Assembly (NCBI RefSeq): GCF_000003605.2
Contig: NW_003119430.1
Coordinates: forward strand, 28,992 to 92,991
Direction of reading: 5' to 3'
Length of the DNA stretch: 64,000 nt
Source: Saccoglossus kowalevskii
Lineage: Eukaryota > Hemichordata > Enteropneusta > Harrimaniidae
Each line of letters starts with the position of its first letter. The first letter of the stretch is position 1. Below the pieces are notes generated by a model. The model searched no databases, had not been told where the DNA came from, and saw only the letters and a list, made by a program, of their open reading frames with translations. Of this stretch, positions 1-12,600 are shown piece by piece. The translations under genes were made by a program, and so were the position numbers.

Positions 1-450
1 TTGCATTGAATAAAAGACAACACGTTACGTTCTGCGCTATGTCAGCTTAGAACATCATCCCACAACTTCGGGTTGAATCTGATCGTAAACTAAACATACC
101 GAGGAATATGAGAATCTGTAAATTATGTAATTTAGGATTGGTTGAGGATGAATACCATTTTTGCCTTGTATGTCCACGTTATGTAAATCTTAGAAAAAAT
201 ATTTACCTATATTTTACCTGTCAAATCAGACTTACGAAAAATTTTTTAGTTTAATGCAGTTTGACAACTTATCTGTATTTCAAAATTTGTATTCTACGCT
301 TCTAAACAGAGACAATCTACTTAACCAGTTGTGACTAGTATATTCAAAAATTATTTGAAGGAATCCCTCTGTATGTATTTTTCTATTTTTTTTATTTATA
401 GTACCATAGGCCTGAGGCCATTGTACTGAACAAAATTCATATTCATTTTA
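1..450 (+). mobile_element. LINE non-LTR retrotransposon, 3' end fragment
   Basis: Codons from 111 read RICKLCNLGLVEDEYHF, followed by CLVCPRY. This is the C-terminal CxxC...HxxxxC knuckle that ends the reverse-transcriptase ORF of many invertebrate LINEs. The frame is interrupted before and after this patch, so it is a dead copy. Downstream comes a T-rich 3' UTR and the block at about 407-432 (ATAGGCCTGAGGCC, then TTGTACTGAA), a tail of the kind that closes such elements. Everything 5' of the C-terminus lies outside the window. The clade (CR1/Jockey/I-like) cannot be settled from this short stretch. Confidence 0.7.
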
Positions 451-958
451 ATTCATCCTCGATTGTCGAACTGTTAATCTTGAGAGGATGACACCAAAAG
501 ATGATGAAAATAAATACTTTACCTACGTATTTTCTAATATCGTGTAATTAAAGATGTGTGATATTATTACCTATTTCCCAATCTGACTGATTTACACAGA
601 GTTAATTGTTGAATTATTTAGACCTAATATTAGTCTCTACTACAAGTTTGGCTCATTGTCCATTACTGAAGAGATGGCTTGGTATCTAGGGGAACTCAAA
701 AGTGACGGCATCAAAGCACGGAAAGCCATCATTTATTTATAATAAATATACTTAAGACATTACACATAAGGTGAAACGAATCACGTGACAATATAATGAT
801 AATAACTGTAATAAATCCTAGCTTAACAGTTGAACAGAACAATTATATAGTCAGTCGGGTCATGCCAAGGGTCACGCACTGTGTTGCAAAACGGCCGTGT
901 GGTTGAAACTTGGTCATGGCGTGACGGGTGAAAAAGACATCATTAAACACTCTCAAAA
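451..958. other. Intergenic, nothing recognised
   Basis: AT-rich sequence with no conserved ORF, hairpin or repeat that I could support. Confidence 0.5.
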
Positions 959-1068
959 TCACAATAAAACAGTGAAGTGGTTGCATATTACGGCGCAGCC
1001 AACATGGGAAATAAAAAAGCACACAATAAAAACGCCATGGGTTTTAATTCCACTAGATACACACTCAC

Positions 1069-1210
1069 CGGAACCGAAGCAATCGGAAACCAGCAATCGT
1101 TTTGGCTCTTCGTTCAACTCATCGGAACATTGAGTCGAATCCCGCTCAGACCTACCGTAAAAACGTAAATCAAATAAATTGAAATCCCTCAAACCGTAAC
1201 AAGTAAACAA
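1069..1210 (-). CDS. Possible exon of an unidentified gene
   Basis: On the minus strand an open frame runs through SERDSTQCSDELNEEPK and RLLVSDCFGSG and stops at a textbook donor (exon ...TTCCG, then GTGAGTGT; the GT is complementary to 1067-1068). The residue composition is charged and varied, unlike the hydrophobic low-complexity translations of the surrounding AT-rich DNA, and local GC is higher. An in-frame ATG lies at 1210-1208, but whether translation starts there or the exon begins at an upstream acceptor is unclear. No matching downstream exon was found. I do not recognise the product; it could also be the edge of an unrecognised repeat. Confidence 0.3.
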
Positions 1211-1760
1211 ATAACGTCCCGAAAAATAATAAACCTCACGAAACTGAAAGCAAAACTGAATGAATAAACATTAAAATAATACACGTCCTAAACTGGACGA
1301 CGCGCAATTTTTTCAACAGATTCCAGATTATGACAAGAGATAAACAGAAGACCCAAATCAAGGTAAGTTTTGTTGAAGTGTCGATGGCGTACCCTATATT
1401 ACGAAAACAATTCAGGCAACAGACGAATATCTTCTGTGGTGTTGTGGAATTTATATTGTGTCTGCGGAATTGTTAATTGAGGGTTCGAAGTCAGCAGTTG
1501 ACACTTTGTTAGAAAGTTTCTCAATTAAATCAAATACCCAATGATACCAGTATATTTATTTCATTATTTTAACAACTTGCAATGGTGGATCAAATGTCGT
1601 AAATTACGAAATTTGGACAAGATTTACGAACAAAATAAATATATATTAGTAGGATTTACGAACACATTTTGTACAAAATACCCTTTGCAAATCGCCTTCA
1701 TTTAATTGTCAAAGCTCCACTGTGATCTAATTTTCCCTTATCTATGGTGTTGCATTATTA
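1211..1760. other. Intergenic, nothing recognised
   Basis: No ORF or repeat recognised. It may include the 5' part of the adjacent EnSpm element, but no terminal CACTA-type repeat could be identified. Confidence 0.4.
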
Positions 1761-3345
1761 TTGGTGCATAATTTGCTGTTCCAATATTATATATCTTTAT
1801 TACAATTTCAACTATGTTTTCTTGTCTTGCACGAACTTTGGGCAAATTATTTTTATATAGGTTTAATTTGTACATTTACATTTTCTGTAGGATGCAGCAA
1901 GTGCTTGACATCATTTCCAAGAGAAGAATTTGGTGACAAGGCTGATTACATTAATTTTGACGTGGATAGTGATAGTGGACACAAATAACATGCATATCGG
2001 GCTCTGATGACCAGAACGCAAGCTGATCAAACACAAATTGAAAGAGAGTATGGGGCAAGGTGGACTAATCTCAACTACTTAAAGTATTTTCAACCTGTTC
2101 GTTTCCACGTTGTAGATCCAATGCGCAATTTGCCTCTTGGGACAGCAAAGAATGTCATCAAAACATGGAAGACACTATCAGTCATAGATGAACTAAGATG
2201 GAGACAACCCAAGACAGAGTCGACAAGATGACTGTACCATCACAAATCGCTGCTTGTTTTTCAGGTTTCACAGCTGATCAATGGCGAAACTGGGTGGCTG
2301 TATTTGAAGGATGTTATTGCAGATAAACACTACAATTGCTGGCAGATATTTGTTGAAGCATGCACAATAGTGTGTGCCAGGAAAATAACAATTCAAGATG
2401 CATACAAGGCACATGCTTTGTTGAAACATTTTTGTAAAACCTTTGCAAATCTTTATGGCAAAGAACACTGCACCATAAATATGCACATACATATGCATTT
2501 AATTGATTTCTATTTTAATTTTGGCCCAGTGTATGGGTTGTGGTGCTTCAGTTTTTTACCGTATAACAATAACAAGAATTCAATAACTGTTCAACTGATG
2601 CGCCGATTTCTCCAGAATCAGCAGGTGTCTGCATTTTCCCACTGAATTTTTTGACATGCAGTGTATAGATATGGATTCATCTAGACGCACATTATCAGAG
2701 ATGCGTGAAATAGAACCTAACCATTCAGTTTATTGCACCTGTACAGCCACAGATATTGATGTTAGTAATATCACTGATGATAGCAATGTGATAACTTTGC
2801 CACCTGAAAGTAAAGTCACTTTTGATAAGAATGATACTTTAGCCCTCGATGAAATGTATGCAAAGTTGTATCCTTCTCATCGTTGTATTATTTTACATAT
2901 TGCTGAGTGTTACAAAAGGGTCAGATATTTCAATAATATGTATTCTGTTTGTAATTCAAGGGGTCGAATTCGAAGCTCACCATGTATATATGCAAAGTGG
3001 GTTAGTGACGACTCAATAAATAGTGCCTTTTCAACACTAACAAGTGCAGAGGCTCAACCTGGGGTACGTAATAACTAGAATTGTTAGAAGTGAGGTTATG
3101 CTTTGTGGTTTAGATAACAAGAAACAAAGGATATCACATGTATCATGGTATATTATGGCAGCCATGTGCAGGTTTGGAGAACAGATTTTGAATCTTTAGA
3201 AGGTGCTTCTTTTATTCAATACAACGAATTGTGCATAATGGGTCATTGCATCTCTGTAACAGACAAAATCAAGTTTCCATACTGTAGATCAGTCGGTGAA
3301 ACTGTTATTGTGATTGTTCCTTCTGCCCCGGTGTACCAGTGACAT
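1760..3345 (+). mobile_element. EnSpm/CACTA-type DNA transposon relic
   Basis: This interval covers the recognisable transposase of an EnSpm/CACTA superfamily element, of the type widespread in aquatic invertebrates. I could not find terminal inverted repeats beginning CACT(A/G) or a 3-bp target duplication, so the true ends are unknown and the element may extend on both sides (for example to the unannotated 3343-5225 stretch). It is inactive: the transposase is split over several frames. Confidence 0.7.
1891..3342 (+). pseudogene. EnSpm-type transposase, C-terminal half, frameshifted
   Basis: Pieces in order match the conserved C-terminal half of EnSpm/Transposase_21-like proteins. They are: GCSKCLTSFPREEFGDKADY (about 1889-1950); YGARWTNLNYLKYFQP then FHVVDPMRNLPLGTAKNV (2007-2231); ACFSGFTADQWRNWVAVFEG (about 2251-2310); CWQIFVEACTIVCARKI, NMHIHMHLIDFYFNFGPVYG and SITVQLMRRF (2304-2645); an acidic linker (2656-3078); and SLEGASFIQYNELCIMGH at the C-terminus (3145-3342, ending in a stop). 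Frame changes fall near 1988, 2231, 2300, 2645 and 3080, so it cannot encode a full enzyme. The start at 1891 follows an acceptor-like ATTTTCTGTAG, so an intron probably preceded it. The HVVDPM and GTAK motifs are the family hallmarks. The N-terminal zinc-finger half is not visible. Confidence 0.8.
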
Positions 3346-5225
3346 GTAAGTGTTTGTTTAGATATTGATCTCAAAAATGAGTTGAAAAATGTCACCAACA
3401 AGTATTAATATTAAGAATAGACCTTTATATTTTTTATCCAGAACTGTATTTAAATTATATTGTTTTATTTTTTTAAAGCTGTCTGTTTCACACCTGAACA
3501 GAAAAAACTGAAGTAAAGATATTTTTGTGTGCAATTTGCTTAGGATTTCATTTTGTTTGTTAATAAATAAAACATTGGTTCTGTATTGAATGGCAATTTA
3601 GTATATACTCCCTTGGTGTTTCCTGGTGTGCATATGTGTATAATGACAACAACATCTTATTAAAATAAGGCCTTTATGGGTTTTTATTCCATTTTAACTA
3701 CATTTTTCATTTCGTTGTGATTTTAATTTACCGGTATATTTAATGAAGAATAAAATCACAGACAAATAAACTATTGAAACTATTGAGAAATATTCAAATT
3801 GCGTTGTGTTTGTTATTCGGAATGAGTTGACAGAGAAATAGAATAGTTCCGATAATCACAGGTGTCAATTTTGTTAGATTTTATTTTTCATTCTTTTCGA
3901 CTGTTTTTTCGAGTTTAAAAAATGTTAGCTGGCTGGAGCCTTCATCCATTGTCTATTTCGTACACTAGATACCAGCCGATACCCCCCCCCCCCGCTCATA
4001 GGGAGTGCGTACAGTTGATCATAGTTCCTGGACTCCCTGTGCTCAAACTCATATCGATGTCGATGTCTGGTGAAAATATATCACAAATATTTATACTGAA
4101 ACAGTACAGATATCAATTGTTAATAAATGTCTGACAATTAGTGTAGTATTCATCTTATTTCCTATAACAGAGGATGCTGGGTTATTTACAACTTTCAACC
4201 ATATTACGCGCATGCGTGTCGTGTTCCAGTCACGGTGACAAATGAATATCGCTGACATAAGTTACAATCGGACTGCACTTATATAGTTTTTTGTCAAGTA
4301 TAATACATGAATATATGTTTTTTATTATTTTAAAAAGGCATGGACATAAATTTATGGTATAGAAATCATATTTCAGATTGTAATAATCTTCATGAGATTT
4401 AAATTAATCAGAGAGTGAAGAACGGTTTTAACATAATCAAAACCCAATGTTTAAGGTTGGATACCTGAAAATTAAGGAAGAGGCCCTCTAGGACAGCAAT
4501 CCATATAGGATTGATCTAATGAAAATGTATTTACATGTATTATGCAAATACATACTAATACATAATACATGAGAATACAGACGTTTATACACAGTGAATT
4601 CATGAACTTTATATTTCTACATTTTCCTGTGATTGTGGAAAATACACAATGGTGCATATACCGCTAAATACAAGCATGAATGCAGGAAATGTATTTGTAC
4701 TTCCTGTATTGATGTTTATTGTTTTGTATTAGTCTGTATTAACATTTAATATGGGCTGTAATGCATGGCTGTATTTATGTGAATTATAGCCATTTCGCGC
4801 GGTGGATCATGTCGGCATGATACGGCTCTCCAGGCAGTGTCAGTGGGTCGGTTTGTATAGTAGTTAATATGACTTCTCTCAAACAAACCTACAATCAATA
4901 CCTCGACATGTGTTATTCTTTAAAAAAATAACAGTTACTCAGTATCTTATTAGGCTTATGAAATTTGATAAGTAGACTAAAATATTATAATTTCTCAAAA
5001 TATTTACTATAATTGAGAATAACCAAGGGGGATTTGTAGTGACCGCCAACACTTTCATAATCGTCTAACCAGACCACTATGTCCCCATTGTTTATTTAAG
5101 TTATTCAATGTTAATCTCATTTGCTTAAAATCTTCTCAGCCAACATATAATTTTAATTACCTTATTAAACTTTGCTTAGCAGCGCACTTGGTGGGAGAGG
5201 GAGGTTTACACCTTTATTGGTACTA
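3343..5225. other. Non-coding stretch, no gene recognised
   Basis: AT-rich DNA with short chance ORFs only. It holds a run of 12 C at 3982-3993. Part may be the untranslated 3' portion of the EnSpm relic. Confidence 0.5.
3982..3993. repeat. Poly(C) run, 12 bp
   Basis: Homopolymer of 12 C in AT-rich DNA. Confidence 0.9.
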
Positions 5226-6003
5226 TTAAGGTAGAGATGCAGGTTCGTGGGCACTTTTTTGCTTGTTATTATCCAAACAGTCTTGGCTATAGACTGTTAA
5301 CATTTTGTAGCATTTGGAATAGTGGAACATACTCAAAAGACGATTTTAAATTATAGATAACAGGTGCAAACATTCTCTCTTCTGAATGCTTAGCAATATT
5401 TGGCAAGACTGTACATAAATAATAAAAAAGAAACATGGTGAAAAAAAGAAATGACGGAATTTCCATATTATGCACTATATCTAACTTTTTACATAACGAT
5501 AATACATTTAAATTGTTAACTGTTACAGCCATTTTAAATATGAGCATTAGCAAACTTCTTACTCAGTGAGTGAATCGTTATGCAAATTAGCAATTATCTC
5601 AGCTTCTTTTTAGTGCACATTCCAGAACTTTAAAAAAAATAGCTCCTAGACGCTTTGACCTTTTGTTTTGAAATTTTCACAAATGATTGACAATGTGTTT
5701 ATCTTCAAAACACCGTCGAGGCATTTTTTTGTTTGAACAGTGTTAAACAATCGTACAGACAGCTAGCCTGGGTGTTAATTTATGCATAAACTTGAAGTAG
5801 TGAAATTTGAGCTGCTGCCCTGCAAAATTGACATTTTTGTGCATATTTCAAACTACAGTGTCCATAAAACAATACTAAAACAAATTTAAAATTCATATAT
5901 TAATCTTCCCGAAAATATATAGTTTTGTGGACAAGGGAAGTCATCTTGGTTTCCTAATTAACTAATTAAAATACCTGTCAGGTAAACTGCATCTCCACCT
6001 TAA
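5226..6003. mobile_element. TTAA-flanked TIR element (MITE-like), copy 1
   Basis: The element body is 5230-5999 (770 bp). It begins GGTAGAGATGCAG (5230-5242) and ends with the inverse CTGCATCTCCACC (5987-5999), a 13-bp terminal inverted repeat with one mismatch. It is flanked on both sides by TTAA (5226-5229 and 6000-6003), consistent with a TTAA target-site duplication as made by piggyBac-class transposases. No transposase ORF is present, so it is non-autonomous. A second copy starts at 24586, and an empty site in a paralogous repeat (about 17002-17015) supports the same target and left boundary. Confidence 0.8.
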
Positions 6004-6582
6004 GGACGAATCAAGTTATTATTAAGTTTTTGAATATCCGATTTACCTTAGTCACTCAAGGAATCTCCTCCCATGAGCAAATACTAAATTATTAGGTTTT
6101 ATCCTATTTTTATGATGGTACTTATCAGAACTACACTGGTGATCTTGGTGGTAAATTTGATGTCCTGTAACCGCTATACTTCGATATTAGGCAATGGTAG
6201 TGTCTCTTTAATTAGTTGTTCAGAGTTTTCTTTTTTTCAGAAAAACAAATTTAAAACAGTTTGGTCTCCTACATTTTGTGTATAGTTCTGGGGTCTGGTG
6301 ACTCTACCACACCACTGGATGTGTTTGAATTAGTACTAGACCTAATTATAATTTGACAGGTATAAACACTGGTGGTAATTGCATAAAGATGATTTATATT
6401 TCAGTATTATTGTTTCTTAAAGTAAAGATTAAGATGGGACAATGTACAAAATGCTTTGACAAGTTAAATGAGCGACACAATGACTTGTCATAAGCTCAAG
6501 TAATCATATTATACAAAATGACACGTTAGGCAACTGGCGTTGTCTTATAAAATGTATTGTTTAAAACTACCGTTATAAATAT
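6004..6582. other. Intergenic, nothing recognised
   Basis: No ORF, repeat or motif that I could support. Confidence 0.5.
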
Positions 6583-6992
6583 TGACAGTGGTATATTATA
6601 ACGCTGTATAAAGTTAAACACGATAATACGGTGCAATCACTGACCCTTAATCTTATGTTTTTCAAAGCACACACTCTGCTGGATATTAACGGTGATTTTA
6701 AACACGAACTGTTGCATAATAACAGTATTTGTCAATACTTAAACTCTTACAACATAATTGTGTGTGTAAACACGCACACAATGCTTGATAGTAACTTCGC
6801 TTTTAAACACCCTGTTGCCTAATAGCGGTGTTTGTGAACCAACACACACTGATGGATATTAACGGTGATTTCAAATACAACTAGTTGCATAATAAAGGTG
6901 TTTGTAAACACAAACACAATTGACAGTGGTATATTATAACGCTGTATAAAGTTAAACAAGATAGTACGATGCAATCACTGACACCTAATTTT
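6583..6992. repeat. Nested short tandem duplication
   Basis: A block of about 72 bp (starting TGACAGTGGTATATTATAAC) occurs at 6583-6655 and again at 6921-6992, offset 338 bp. Between the two lie three diverged sub-repeats of roughly 65-75 bp (near 6669, 6776 and 6842), each built on GGATATTAACGGTGATTT and then GTTGCATAATA and GGTGTTTGT. The structure implies two rounds of duplication. No protein-coding sense is apparent. Confidence 0.75.
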
Positions 6993-8700
6993 AAATATGT
7001 CTTTGAGGGGCAGTTATGACATATTAAATACGTAATAATGATTCCCTCACTTTGAAAATATATGATGCAGTGATGAAAAACACAATTCCATGACGACAAT
7101 GTACATGGCAACTACACATTGTCGATTGCATCGATTTTATGACTTACACAGTAATTCATTCAATATACCTTGTCAAGTATTGTGCGAGTGTAGATTGTTG
7201 TAGAAAACACAAATTCATGAAAAAAATCATAGAATAATAATGCAATGAAAAAATAGCTATCAGCGTGAATACTAACCAAACGCAAGAATGAGAAACGTGA
7301 TCAACGTGACATGCAACCATGGATATCTTACAGACATGAATCTATACATTAGACAGACAGCATTGTATCGATGTTGTATAACATGGTGACTACTAGTATC
7401 TTCTTCCGAGTTCAAAACAGTCAATTGTGAAAGGTCCGGTAATATTACACAAACACAAGATGTTAAAGTTCAATGCAATATTCTGTTCATTTATTTCTGG
7501 ACACCACATAGGAAAATTACATAACAATATAAACAAGATGTTTATATGCTGTAAAAAAATTAAAATAACCCATAACACATTTAATTTGCTGATTCTGAAA
7601 ACTAATCACTTTGTATTGACATTAATTCTCTCATTCACAATTTCCTATGATTGGCGCCCTCTGTCTCTTCATTTCACATTTACTTACTGCCTGACAACTT
7701 CTTCTATATTGGAGCGAGTGTGTGGTTCAAACTAATGCATACTGTAACAGCTTACAACGCGTCATATGAGCTACATTATTGAATGTGTCAATTGAATAGT
7801 CTGACGCACTCCCAGTTAGGTGAATTTTAAGTGTATATTATTGTCTATCCTTTGACAATCGCCATTTATTTGTAACCTTGGCAACTATTTTTTTCTCAAT
7901 CTAAAATTCCGTCATACTAATAAAAGTGTTCTTCATTTTTGTCAGCTTCCTAGTCTAGCACTCGACATGTGTTGTACATTATTGCTACCATGTGTATTCT
8001 GCCGTCAACGGCGATAAATATGTGAACACAGATACATGAGAGTGTTATATGCCAATCTGTAGATCAACACTCAAAATTGCAAATTATAAATAAGATGATT
8101 TATGTCATTTGAATATAATACAAATACAACAAAATACATAATATTGACAATACACTACAAAACATAGTCAAACATAACAGAATATCTACTAAAGAACCTA
8201 GTATAACGACTTGGCTGAGAAATGTATAAAAACAGAATTGAGTGGAATATTGCTGCGAAGGTGTGGACAATTGGACGAACGATTATGTCGATCACAGGAA
8301 TAATTCAGACTAGTGGGCACCAATATAGTTCAATTCAGAACAAACACAGATTCTTACACATAAAACGCCATGCACGAATTAAGTGATACTATGGTTTATT
8401 AGCAGAGGGTGTAGGTGACAAAAACATGCACTACACACACCACTGCAATGTCCGTTGAGATCATGCAACAAAGGGTGAAATCACATTCCATACTCTCCAC
8501 ATATATATTTGTAAAATATCACGTAAATAAACTGACCAGAAAATAGTACGCTCTATAAAGTAAGAAGCAGAGTATAATAACTGAAAACCCACAACGAAAT
8601 AGTGTAAGTTTGGAAATGATCGCGTGTACATTCGTTGCAGTCCAGCGGTGTGAAAGAATAAAATTTGCATTAGTTTTCTTGCCTTAAAATATCGAATTCA
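6993..8700. other. Intergenic, nothing recognised
   Basis: AT-rich DNA left of the tandem array. Only chance ORFs were seen. Confidence 0.5.
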
Positions 8701-9105
8701 TGACCAACAGTATAAAATGTATTTAACTTGTTTAGTAATTTTCATTCATTTTATTCAATAAATTTGATATTGAAGGGACCCTCACGAGGTATTCTCTATT
8801 CGTGGTACTTGTGATGCGAGAAAATACCACATGATTTTTTTTACTTTGTGTCAGCTAACTTAAGCAAATTAAATAATGACGGCGATGGGTATAATGTGAT
8901 AATTTTTAGGTAGTTTGTCCTATTTATAGACTTACAACTTATAACGTTGAGTTAGTAACAGTTTAATTTATTGTTTAATTTAATGCTTGCATTTGCTACT
9001 GTGGTAACTTGTAGCTTGATATTCTATCTAAAGTTATTGAAGAAATTAAAGAACAAACTGAGCAGCAAAAGGCGAAGATTGTATATTCATTCAATACAAC
9101 GAATA

Positions 9106-9505
9106 TCACCAGTTGTCACAAGGGAGAACAGTATCTTCATCCACATTAATATTTCTGCTAAGAATGTCATGCTTCGTGTCACCAATGTCATCGGCATTGT
9201 CGAATGAAATACTTTCGCTTCTACCCCTTCAAGCACCAGAAAGCTACAAACAATTGAACATGAATCACATGCACTTGTAAAATGATTGTGAACGTCCTGT
9301 TAAAAAAACAATTGCCTGTGAATATTTGATTCCACACACAACTGTTAATGTAATATTATTTTCCGTGTATCAATTTTAACATTAGTATGTCCCTAAAAAA
9401 ACACTGAACAAATATAAAAGTATTTACGTGAACTGCTTTTATAGTTGCTAGTTCTTCGAAGATGCACATGACAACCAGAATGGAAATTACAATTAATTTT
9501 CTCAT
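9106..9505 (-). pseudogene. Secreted-peptide gene paralogue, broken (unit 1)
   Basis: This is a paralogue of the gene at 21250-21649. Exon 1 (9505-9428, 78 bp) still encodes a signal peptide, starting MRKLIVISILVVMCIFEE, and ends at the same donor (CAC, then GTAAATAC). Exon 2 (9243-9106) follows an acceptor GTTTGTAG and keeps DIGDTKHDILSRNINVDED. Exon 1 is 18/26 residues identical to the unit 3 copy, with identical length and intron position, so duplication preceded considerable divergence. The copy looks broken, by about one change in exon 2, while the rest remains readable, which suggests recent loss. It is not excluded that this is a variant with a shortened product. Confidence 0.65.
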
Positions 9506-11339
9506 CACGAATTTACAAGAATCTGTAAATAAGTATGTTTTGTTATCGTAATTATCAGGTGGCGATGCTTTTTATGATAGGGACATGCTCTGTAAATGAA
9601 TTTCATGAGACACAATTGTTATCAGTGACTTACTCAACACCATGTAGTAACGCTTTCGGTAGTACGTAAGTCAATATAGTGACAAATAAAGTGAAGAATG
9701 CTAACAATTTAAATAGAAAAGTGGCGAGCTTCTGTGTTCTGATATTGTATCCCGAAATTTGAAAACGTATATTCACAAATTATTTTGTTACTTGGATATA
9801 TGATATATATATATATAGCTGACATTCGACACTACCTAAAACATTTAAACTAATATAATTCCTAACAATAAATTTAATAAATATGTATATTTATTAAATT
9901 ATTCTGTTATAATCAGCGATGATGTCAAAAGTTCAATATGCCTGCATGAACCAATTAGATTACCGCGATTTTTATTACACCGTATAGAAATATTTATAGG
10001 ATATTTGCGACTGATACTGGAGATAACCTGTGGTATTGCATAGAAGCAGTAATTCTATCGTCTATGAGAGCGTAGCCTAAAAAACGTTATAAACATTTCT
10101 TCAAATAATAAGGCATGTTTCACCAGTATTAACCGCAAATTACCTTTTTTTTAATTATATGTGCAACTGGATCAGCACGGAAATTGCAAAACTAATCGCA
10201 AGAAAGAAGACGAAGAATGAAACTTTTGACAGCTAGAGAAAGCTCAGTGTATTCCTCTTTGTTGTGGAATACGACTATGAAAGATGCAGAGATTACTATC
10301 GAAATTCAAACGACTTATTTTCCCGAATTGCTGACTAAACATGTTCTATAAATTGCTAATGTAAAATAATTTTAAAACTTTATTATTAAATCCCAGAGGA
10401 GTTTTTATTGTGTACATAACTAGAACAATCACAATAAATAATCGCCCGAGACATTAGTTTAGTTTGTAGTACCGAAAATAATTCTACGAATTACTACAAA
10501 GTGACAAACACTGACAAAATTGCAGAAAAGGAGGCTATATCTGTATTCCTTGTTCTGTGTGCCATTGTTATTCGTTGACCCCAGGTTAAAAAATAATGGC
10601 GTGATGTGGATACCACAAAACAACAAGACACCACGGATATCACAGTTGCTTATAATAATGAGTATGTTAATTCTACTGATAACATGTGTTTGCTGAAGTG
10701 GTATATTTCTTGATCCAAATCAAAAAAGCGTAACCTACAGTACATATTTTGATGTGCCCCATAACTTGATGCACTACAGTGTACTGAACACACATGAATT
10801 GTAGCTGCATCGAGATTGATATGATTGTTAATTCGAACATCACACATCGCTATGTGCATATATGTGTGGTATGTATGTACCACTTCACAATAATATATCT
10901 TAATGATGTTTATGTTGAAAATCATATTTCAGATAACTTATACATGTCATGCTACCACTATAGTCATATGGAAATGGTGAAAATAAATTTCACAACATAA
11001 CTTTTTTATCACAACACATGTTGTACAAACTAAACTACCACTGCAATATCACCACAACACAGATCGTGAATGCAACGAAAATGCAACAGAATATCACAAG
11101 GAAGCGATCAGGACAACATGGAAAGTAAGTTAAATGCATGGACAGACAAACACATTGCGCTGGTAAATATATATCTTATATCCAAATCAAATTTCCATAA
11201 AATTGTATGCGTAGTACAATATTCCTGAATATTTTGTGAAATTGATTGACTAATATCAGAAATATAATATGCCGAATTCCAAATCACGTTTCTTCATAGA
11301 AAATAAAATATGAAAGGATGATAGCCATCTTTAGAGTTT

Positions 11340-11617
11340 AAAAAATCGCCAACAAGTATGCTATCTCTGTACTGAGTAAAGTTTTTCCTTCTTATATCCA
11401 GCCCGATTGACCCGCCTCTGTGGCCCTGTAATGGCAACAGCATAGTTAGCACACAGTATGTATTGAGTTATTAGATGGCATGACTGAGTTACATTTATTG
11501 AGAGAAATATAGCCATGAAGGGAACTTGTAAAAGTATGAAAATGAACATCAGCAGAAAGATGGCTCCATAATGCCGAGTGTATAGGGTATCAGTCATTCA
11601 GTCAGTCACAGTTTATA
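11340..11617 (-). promoter_or_regulatory. Conserved TATA promoter and first-exon block (unit 1)
   Basis: On the minus strand TATAAA (complement of 11612-11617) is followed by CTGTGACTGACTG and a block of about 250 bp conserved in units 2 (16660-16923) and 3 (24190-24492). In unit 1 the equivalent of the unit 3 splice donor is not a GT donor. Frames through the block disagree among copies. One unit 1 frame (78 codons, 11597-11361) reads hydrophobically (AIFLLMFIFILLQVPFMAIF), but it is not kept in unit 3, so I favour a 5' untranslated exon. Confidence 0.4.
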
Positions 11618-12479
11618 GAAACTTAAAAAATAGGAAAATGATCCAGGTATTAGTATATATATATGGAAATTGGACCGAGGACACAGGTATATTCTGGTTA
11701 ACTTAATATTGCTATATGATTGCCATACATTTTGTGATAATAACATTGTTCTTGAATGCAATACAACGTCATGAACATTTATCTAACTATAGATGGGAAT
11801 ATAGTAAACTTTTAAATAATTGAAAAATAACAACAACATACTACAATAAACCTTCAGATTTTCACTACTGTATTTTGATCTTGAAATTATTTGTTTCCAT
11901 TCCATACCAGGAATATATATAAGTAAGTCATTTAATTATTATAAGGTTTATAATGTAATCTGACTAAAATTATATTGCCATATTGGCAAACTGTGTATTC
12001 AACACCTGACGTTATGAGTACTAGTACCTGACCTGGGAACACCGTATCAAAGTGATACAGATGATATGACGAAAACACTAACATTCGCTTAACAGTGTTA
12101 AATTTCTAATGCACAGAATTTCCTAACATTATTATTATGAAATAAGAAGAATTATGTAGTCAATTTATTTAAACTAAATTATGTTTGGGGTAACATATTT
12201 TACACAATAAATAATAATGTTAGCTTCGGACTGACTTTAAAAAGTAATGAGGTCAACATACACATACGACTTTCACAAACAAATTATTTGTTGCTGTAAC
12301 TTTAGGATTTAATTATCAGCGAGCGATTTTGAACAGCATATGGTCGCAAAAGAGACCGTTTAGTTTGACTTTTCAAACCTGTCCTTTACAAGTTGACAGC
12401 AAGGACCTGATGTGCTTCATGAAGTTGAAGTAGAAGACAGTATTGTAATCGTTCATCTGAAGTTGACGTTGATGAAAGT

Positions 12480-12600
12480 CTTTTCTCCACCTGTAAGGTT
12501 ATTACCCTGGTAACCAATCCTTGATCGTTGGTATTAGTGTGACAGCTTATGACATGTCAACGTCAATGTAAACGTCAATTTCATAGAAATGCAATTTTAT
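12480..12600. promoter_or_regulatory. X-box/CCAAT/CRE-like module (unit 1)
   Basis: Contains TTACCCTGGTAAC, an X-box-like palindrome, running into CCAAT (12514-12518). Then come CTTGATCGTTGG, GACAGCTTATGACATGTCAA and repeated ACGTCA. The same order is found in units 2, 3, 8 and 9. Regulatory role is inferred from motif order and conservation. Confidence 0.4.

Noticed and set aside
2656-3078. 140-codon ORF as a host gene
   Set aside because: It sits between EnSpm transposase blocks in the right order and is the linker part of that relic.
7650-7670. GGCGCCCTCTGTC as a CTCF site
   Set aside because: Partial match only, no supporting context.
11361-11597. Hydrophobic minus-strand ORF as a membrane or secreted protein
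   Set aside because: The homologous blocks in units 2 and 3 do not keep this frame; a 5' untranslated exon fits better.
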